Assembly: GCF_024206475.1 (NCBI RefSeq)
Contig: NZ_JAMBPR010000037.1
Coordinates: 25,228-89,227, forward strand
From: Paraburkholderia sp. CNPSo 3274
GTDB lineage: Bacteria > Pseudomonadota > Gammaproteobacteria > Burkholderiales > Burkholderiaceae
Length of the DNA stretch: 64,000 nucleotides
Direction of reading: 5' to 3'
Shown: piece after piece, positions 59,607-64,000 of the stretch
How the letters are laid out: every line of letters begins with the position of its first letter
Numbering within the stretch: the stretch's first letter is position 1
The notes under the pieces: generated by a model
The model's input: only the letters and a program-made list of their open reading frames with translations
Databases searched by the model: none
Told to the model about the DNA's origin: nothing
Translations under genes and position numbers: made by a program

Positions 59607-60406
59607 ATGTCGTCGATTCGCAATGTGCTTTTCGTGATGTGTGACCAGCTACGGGTGGACCACCTGTCCTGCTATAGGTCATCGCCAAGGTGCGGCCCGC
59701 TTACCAGGGCCTGATAAGCCAGCTCGACGATCACCTGGGGCGACTGTGGGAAACGCTGGACAGGCTTGGGAGGTGGAAGGACACACTCATCGTCTTCACT
59801 GCCGACCACGGCGACTTCGTCGGCGACCACTGGCTTGGCGAGAAAGAATTGTTCTACGACACCGTGCAGCGCGTGCCGTATATCGTCTACGATCCGTCAC
59901 CCGAGGCCGACGCCACGCGCGGCCGTAGCGACGCACGATTCGTCGAGGCCATTGACACCGTGCCGACGGTGCTGGACGCGCTGGGCATGCCGGTTCCCGA
60001 TCACCGCATTGAAGGTCGCTCGCTGCTTGCGCTTACGCGCAACGCAAGAGCGCAATCACCGTGGCGAGATGCGGTTTTCTCCGAACTCGATTACGCCTGG
60101 CGGCAGGCGCGCCAGATCCTTGCCCGTAGCCCCGACGCATGCCGCGGCTGGATGGTGCGCACCGACGCGTGGAAGTACCTTCACTGGGACGGCTTCGCGC
60201 CGCAACTGTTTGACCTGCGCAACGACCCCGACGAATTCGTCGACCTCGGCACCGACCCGGCGTTCGACAACGTGCGACAAGCCATGCGTGAGCGCTTGCT
60301 GGCCTGGTCCTTTGGACTGCGCAATCGGACCACCGTGACGCACGACGACGTCGAACGCGGCACACATCAGTACAAGAATGCCGGGGTGTTTTATGGGGTG
60401 TGGTAG
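59607..60406 (+). pseudogene. Sulfatase/phosphonate monoester hydrolase with internal deletion
   Basis: ATG 59607 reads MSSIRNVLFVMCDQLRVDHL then SCY, the metal-binding start of the alkaline-phosphatase superfamily (D-Q-L-R). Near 59680 the sequence jumps and shifts frame to VRPAYQGLISQLDDHLGRLW, continuing with TLIVFTADHGDFVGDHWLGE (second metal site D-H-G) to HQYKNAGVFYGVW. The missing middle (about 240 residues) contains the C-x-P-S-R formylglycine motif, so the enzyme is dead. It lies 35 bp after the MFS fragment; the two were probably an uptake-hydrolysis operon. Confidence 0.82.
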
Positions 60407-60743
60407 AAGGTCGAAACGACGCCCGGGTCGCACTGCGAAGCGGACAATGCGGCTGGGATAGGCGAGTGGCGGCAGTCGGCACCCATTCGCTCTCATCGGA
60501 AAGCAGCAATCATTTCGCAGACGGTACACCGGGGCGCGCCCCTCCCTTCCGCTGTCATGCCCGGGATGTCGCTTACGTGCCCCGAAATATTCGCCCGCCG
60601 AAGCTGGACACTACAGATCGCGTGTTGCAGCACCGCGGCGCTCATACATGCAAACTACGTGCAGCAGCTTGCTGCACAAAGGTCCGGACCGCGTTGGACT
60701 TCATAACGAGGTCAGCTCGGACCTCCCACAAACCGGCTTGCGC
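60407..60743. other. Intergenic stretch, no gene seen
   Basis: 337 bp between the sulfatase fragment and the convergent methyltransferase. No frame with family features, no clear terminator or FNR-type box. Confidence 0.5.
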
Positions 60744-61559
60744 CTAGGCCTTGAGTGCGGAAGCCAAGACGCAGCACATAGGAATCCGAAGTACCCCGGC
60801 ATCGCTCCGATACTTCTCTGCGTCGTGCTCGACGGCCCGTTCAATCAATGCCAGCGCGGCCGGCGTCTGCGCGTGAAGCATCGCGGCAAACCGGACGCCG
60901 CCACGCATGAGCGCGTGAAACGGCGTATCCGGTGCACTCAGCACCAGAGTCTGGTCCACCTCTCGCACCTCTGGTTGGACGAACCCGGCTTCGAGCAACG
61001 CGCGCCTCGATTCCTCCCAATTGCTGAACCGAAAGAAAGGCGGTCCCGGAGGAACTGGCACATCGGTTGTCCCGTGCTTCTCGATGGCCTTTAACACCAT
61101 CCCGATACCGACGGCCTTGTCCGACGTTGCGCCGACTGTAAAGGCAATTCTGCCGCCTGATTGCAGCACGCGAAACGCCTCCGCGAGCGCACGCTCAGGA
61201 TGCTGAAAATGCTCCATCCCGAAGCTGATGCCCACCGCACCAAAATTTTTGTCGGGAAATGGCAAATCCTCCGCGTCGCCGATGCGGAATTCGAGTCCCG
61301 GAAAAACGCGCCTCGCCTTGTCGACCATCGCGACAGAGAAATCCACGCCGGCGACGTCCGCGCCGCGACGCCTCGCTGCGGCAGCGAGGTAGCCCGGTCC
61401 GCATGCGACGTCGAGTAAGCGCGTACCGCGCCCAATGCCTAGCGCCTGGAGCATCGCGTGGTTCGACTGGGCAGTCAATTCACCGAAATACGTGTGATAG
61501 GCCTGCGCGACACGTTCCCAACCTTCGTGCTCGAATGCGCCGAAGTCGGCTGGTCCCAT
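60744..61559 (-). CDS. Class I SAM-dependent methyltransferase
   Basis: 271 residues. ATG 61559 has GGAGG 8 nt upstream, so the longer frame to 61583 is rejected. Motif I LLDVACGPGYLAAAARRRGA, acidic end of beta2 GVDFSVAMVDKA, motif II GDAEDLPFPDKNFGAV, then GMEHFQHPERALAEAFRVLQ (UbiE/Methyltransf_11 type). The substrate is unknown; the second half (EHDAEKYRSDAGVLRIPMCC) resembles small-molecule methylases rather than rRNA or DNA enzymes. It appears intact, in a region otherwise full of debris. Confidence 0.88.
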   Translation of the reverse strand: MGPADFGAFEHEGWERVAQAYHTYFGELTAQSNHAMLQALGIGRGTRLLDVACGPGYLAAAARRRGADVAGVDFSVAMVDKARRVFPGLEFRIGDAEDLPFPDKNFGAVGISFGMEHFQHPERALAEAFRVLQSGGRIAFTVGATSDKAVGIGMVLKAIEKHGTTDVPVPPGPPFFRFSNWEESRRALLEAGFVQPEVREVDQTLVLSAPDTPFHALMRGGVRFAAMLHAQTPAALALIERAVEHDAEKYRSDAGVLRIPMCCVLASALKA

Positions 61560-61931
61560 TTTTTGCCTCCATTCTTTCAACACCTTGGCGCGTTGGAGCG
61601 CAGGTCTTCATGTTCCTCCCAAGGAGGATGTCCGGCTATCGGGAAACAATCCAGGCTCGTGACTTCACGGGCCAGCAACTATGTGGTGCGGCGCACCAAC
61701 AATCGTTGCTCAAACCCGCCGAACACGCGCTTTTGGACTACTCTTGTTTTTGTCGCTATCTCGCCAGGATACACGCCACTGCCAGCTTTTGGGCGCTATA
61801 GTTAAAGTGATTTCTTAAGCTCTAGATGCGGCGCAGGAAAGATGCGTCGTACATCGAGGGCGACCGGTCGTTGGCGTTTGCGCTATCTCAGGCGCATGGG
61901 CTGCGCAAGTACCGGTGTACGGGAGCAGCAA
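61560..61931. other. Intergenic stretch, no gene seen
   Basis: 372 bp upstream of the methyltransferase and of the small ORF at 61932. Open frames are short. An AT-richer segment around 61735..61825 may hold promoters but no clear -35/-10 pair was found. Confidence 0.5.
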
Positions 61932-62183
61932 ATGAAAGACACAAAAGCGCAGTCACTGCGGTACCAAGTCGAAAAATGGCTCGCCCCAAGTACGGCAGCG
62001 CACGTAACCGCCTTCGGTCGTACCCGCTGGGGCAGAACCCGCTACGCGTGCGTGGAGACTTGGCTACCGACGGGGTCGCACGCGCTGTTCTTCTTCCTAC
62101 ACGACGACGGTTACTGGAACGTGTTTCCGCCGGTAGCGGACACGGCGCGACAGCGCGTGCAGCGCACTGGCACGCACAGTTAA
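61932..62183 (+). CDS. Small hypothetical protein (83 aa)
   Basis: GGGAG lies 6 nt before ATG 61932. The product MKDTKAQSLRYQVEKWLAPS continues with HVTAFGRTRWGRTRYACVET and SHALFFFLHDDGYWNVFPP, a compact alpha/beta pattern that I associate with small accessory proteins seen near mobile elements in Burkholderia, function unknown. No signal peptide or membrane helix. Not coupled to a neighbour. Confidence 0.6.
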   Translation: MKDTKAQSLRYQVEKWLAPSTAAHVTAFGRTRWGRTRYACVETWLPTGSHALFFFLHDDGYWNVFPPVADTARQRVQRTGTHS

Positions 62184-62417
62184 GCTTGCTCTGCCAGCCA
62201 GCTAGTCCGTCGCCTCCGCCGTCGCTGTCGGCTATGACGCGCAGCCAGCCGGCTGCCGTCGCCGAGGGGCATCGTGTGCTGCAGTCGCCAAGCTGACGCA
62301 GTTGCACTAGCGCGCCCAACCAGCAACAACTTCACCCGAAGAAAATACGCCCTGGTTGAAAAGCGGTCCCCTCACGGTCTGCCCCCCGACGACTTGGTGT
62401 GCTTCGCCAGCGGCCGG

Positions 62418-62703
62418 CGTAGACCGCAATAAATATGTCACCGCCCCTCCCTCGCAACCGCGCGCCAAAGCGCGATCGTGTTGTCACTTTTATTTACCTT
62501 CGAATCGGAATAAAAGCGTCGACTCACGTATGTCCGTATTAAATTCGCCACTTGACCTCCCGTAGACCGTAATAAATCTGTCACTGCGACTCCCTCGCAA
62601 CCACGCGCCAAAGCGCGATCGTGTTGTCACTTTTATTTACCTTCGAATCGGAATAAAAGCGTCAACTCACGTATGTCCGTATTAATTTTGTCAATTGGCC
62701 TCC
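62418..62703. repeat. Two tandem 143-bp units, probable Tn7-like transposon end
   Basis: 62418..62560 and 62561..62703 are head-to-tail copies with 12 mismatches. Each holds an inverted pair GTCACTTTTATT / AATAAAAGCGTC around CTTCGAATCGG, plus flanking AATAAATNTGTCAC and a TATTAANTTNGNCA-like copy, so about four related sites per unit. Arrays of such sites upstream of tnsA are what a TnsB-type transposase binds. The array stops 35 bp before the tnsA start. Confidence 0.72.
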
Positions 62704-62738
62704 TTCACTTCGAATCCTGTATGTAAGCCGTTGATCTT

Positions 62739-63372
62739 ATGAAAGATTCTCTGCACATTGCAGAGCCGGTCCCGCTTGCCCGTCCACGCGGCACGCATCG
62801 GTTCGAAGCGTTCAGCCCCAAACTCGCGCGCCGCGTGATGTTTCTACCGGCGCTCCTTGCTCCAACAATGGTTGCTACTCGAGGCTGACCCAAATGTGAT
62901 CTCCTTCTGCGAACGCCCGGGCTATGTGCTGATCGACGGCCACCGTCGACTTGCCGATTTTTTGGCTTACTATATTGATCGCAAAGAATTAGTCATCCTA
63001 ATCGACCAGATGGCCGATGATAGCGCCAAAGCATCCTGCCGCGATCTTGACAGTACCGCGTTTCCGATTCGGCCGGTCGCACCGGCCGAGCTTGCCGCTG
63101 CGCGTGTATGGACCGACAACTGGCAGCGCATGCTCCCTTACCTTGTTGCCAACTGGAGGCTCGTTCCGCCAACCCTGCTGCGAGCAATCGCGTGCTTCGT
63201 AAAGCATCCCCAAAGATTGCTCGCTATCGAGCGCGAATTCTCAGCGTGCGATCCAGTTTTGGTTCGCACGGCTTTGTTCAGCCTGCTTCATGGCGGCAGG
63301 GTCAGCGCGCCAGAGCTTTGGACGCAACCGCTGTCGCTGCTCACGTCATTCGCGGCGGAGGAGACGTCATGA
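62739..63372 (+). pseudogene. tnsA: TnsA-like heteromeric transposase endonuclease subunit, frameshifted
   Basis: ATG 62739 reads MKDSLHIAEPVPLARPRGTH, then RFEAFSPKLARRVMF; one extra T near 62841 shifts the frame. The expected YRRS then LLQQWLLLEADPNVISFCER, GYVLIDGHRRLADFLAYYID and RKELVILIDQM continue to the stop at 63372. The pattern matches the TnsA endonuclease N-terminal domain (E of LLLE, D of LADFL as metal ligands, then a following Gln/Lys strand). TnsA nicks the 5' ends in Tn7-type transposition. The stop overlaps the tnsB start (ATGA). Confidence 0.68.
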
Positions 63373-63750
63373 ATCGCCGCAAACCGGAGTTACAGGCGAT
63401 CGATGCCAACGCGTGGCCCACTGTCGCCCATACCGAACTCGACGAACCAGCGAGGCGCACCTTCGAGACACGCCGGCATGCGGTGTTGCGCTACATCGCC
63501 GGAGAATCGATAAGAGCAATCGAACAATCGACTGGCATCGATCGCCGGCAGCTGTACCGCTGGCTTGAGCATGCCCAGGCGCCACATCTTGATGGGCGGC
63601 CTTTCGGTTTTCGAGCGCTCATTCGCTATGTACGTATCGAGGAGTACGCGCGAGTGCGCGACGTGCGCGTGCGGGGCGAGCGCGGCAGTCGCGGCGCAGC
63701 GGGTGCGCTGGCGCAGCTTTTCGAGCGCTACCCGTCGTTGACGGGATGGC
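63369..63750 (+). pseudogene. tnsB: TnsB-like transposase, N-terminal part, cut by IS21-family element
   Basis: ATG 63369 overlaps the tnsA stop. Reading MNRRKPELQAIDANAWPTVA, then RRHAVLRYIAGESIRAIEQS and TGIDRRQLYRWLEHA, a helix-turn-helix of the Mu/TnsB N-terminal type, up to SLTGWLC at about 63750. There IS21-type end repeats start; the frame runs on only to 63797. The DDE catalytic core is beyond the insertion and, if present, outside the window. Confidence 0.68.
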
Positions 63751-64000
63751 TGTGCCGCGCGTCAAACAAGATGAGAGCAGCGCGTCAATCAGGATGAGAG
63801 TACTGGCGTTGCGGCAGCGGTGGAGGGCGTAGCCCGGAACCGCTGCCGCAACGCCGCGCCGAGGAGTCCGCCCCGCTGCCGGGGTGCCTTGTCGGTGGTC
63901 GCGGTAAATCGGGTATGAACAGCTCTTCCATGTAGCGAAGGGAGGCTGAGTTGCCCGGCCGACACATCAACGACCATCAGATGAGGCTCTACATGAAGTA
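63751..64000 (+). mobile_element. IS21-family insertion sequence, left end
   Basis: Two 23-bp direct copies (63758..63780 and 63781..63803; shared core CGCGTCAA.CA.GATGAGAG) form the multiple terminal repeats typical of IS21-family ends. About 150 bp of leader follows, then istA. The exact tip could not be fixed; it lies near 63745-63757. The element continues beyond the window. Confidence 0.75.
63951..64000 (+). CDS. istA: IstA (IS21-family transposase), first 16 codons
   Basis: TTG 63951, with GGGAGGCTGAG just upstream, reads (M)PGRHINDHQMRLYMK, the standard IstA N-terminus. The gene leaves the window after 16 codons. IstA is the DDE transposase; IstB should follow outside. Confidence 0.78.
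   Translation, partial: MPGRHINDHQMRLYMK

Noticed and set aside
62418..62703. CRISPR array or tRNA repeat
   Set aside because: Only two 143-bp units with no short repeat/variable spacer pattern; internal inverted motifs and the adjacent tnsA fit a transposon end.

Overview
The window reads as a high-GC chromosome or megaplasmid segment from a Burkholderiaceae bacterium. The Paraburkholderia/Caballeronia/Burkholderia group is most likely, because of the gene families (PhaC, PhaZ, phasin, N-type ATPase, PotE-like fusion, RIT elements), the codon use and the FNR-type boxes. No rRNA, tRNA or CRISPR array was seen. Everything here was read by eye from the sequence; no database search was run.

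Positions 1 to about 49,500 form one coherent island of low-oxygen and dormancy genes. It holds a ribosome-hibernation-type protein at the left edge, six universal stress protein (Usp) genes (one with an amber codon), Hsp20, CBS and BON domain proteins, a DUF1488 protein, a zinc alcohol dehydrogenase, an ABC transporter without a binding protein, PHA synthase, K+ channels, DUF2252, a sensor kinase with a broken response-regulator remnant, a PotE-like permease fused to a solute-binding domain, a phosphoribosyltransferase/hydrolase pair, PHB depolymerase, an FAD-oxidoreductase/patatin fusion, flavodoxin-fold proteins, a complete nine-gene N-type ATPase operon (atpDCQRBEFAG), a phasin, PEP synthase, an LRAT-like protein, a flippase-like protein, hemerythrin and PPK2. 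At least 22 copies of an FNR/Anr-type dyad (TTGAY-N4-RTCAA) sit in front of nearly all transcription units. In most of them a TANNNT-like -10 hexamer starts exactly 21 nt after the box. The layout and gene content resemble the low-oxygen-activated (lxa) locus known in Burkholderia cenocepacia. In function it parallels the mycobacterial dormancy regulon: PHB storage and use, polyphosphate metabolism, an ion-translocating ATPase, stress proteins and ribosome hibernation.

The island is decaying. An amber codon (Usp at 3527), frameshifts (hydrolase, one BON gene, PEP synthase, flippase, secreted protein), truncations (LOG protein, phytoene-desaturase-like oxidoreductase, K+ channel copy, SulP) and short remnants (PolX, DHH, response regulator, aldo/keto reductase) lie among intact genes.

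From about 51,450 to the right edge the DNA is a mobile-element graveyard. Two recombinase-in-trio (RIT) elements lie in opposite orientation, one cut at its 5' end and one at its 3' end. They flank a decayed IS256-family copy, and all of this sits inside an IS91-family element whose accessory integrase is split in two. Next come broken MFS and sulfatase genes, an intact methyltransferase, and the end of a Tn7-like transposon: a 143-bp unit duplicated in tandem and carrying probable transposase-binding motifs, a frameshifted tnsA, and a tnsB cut by an IS21-family element that runs off the window.
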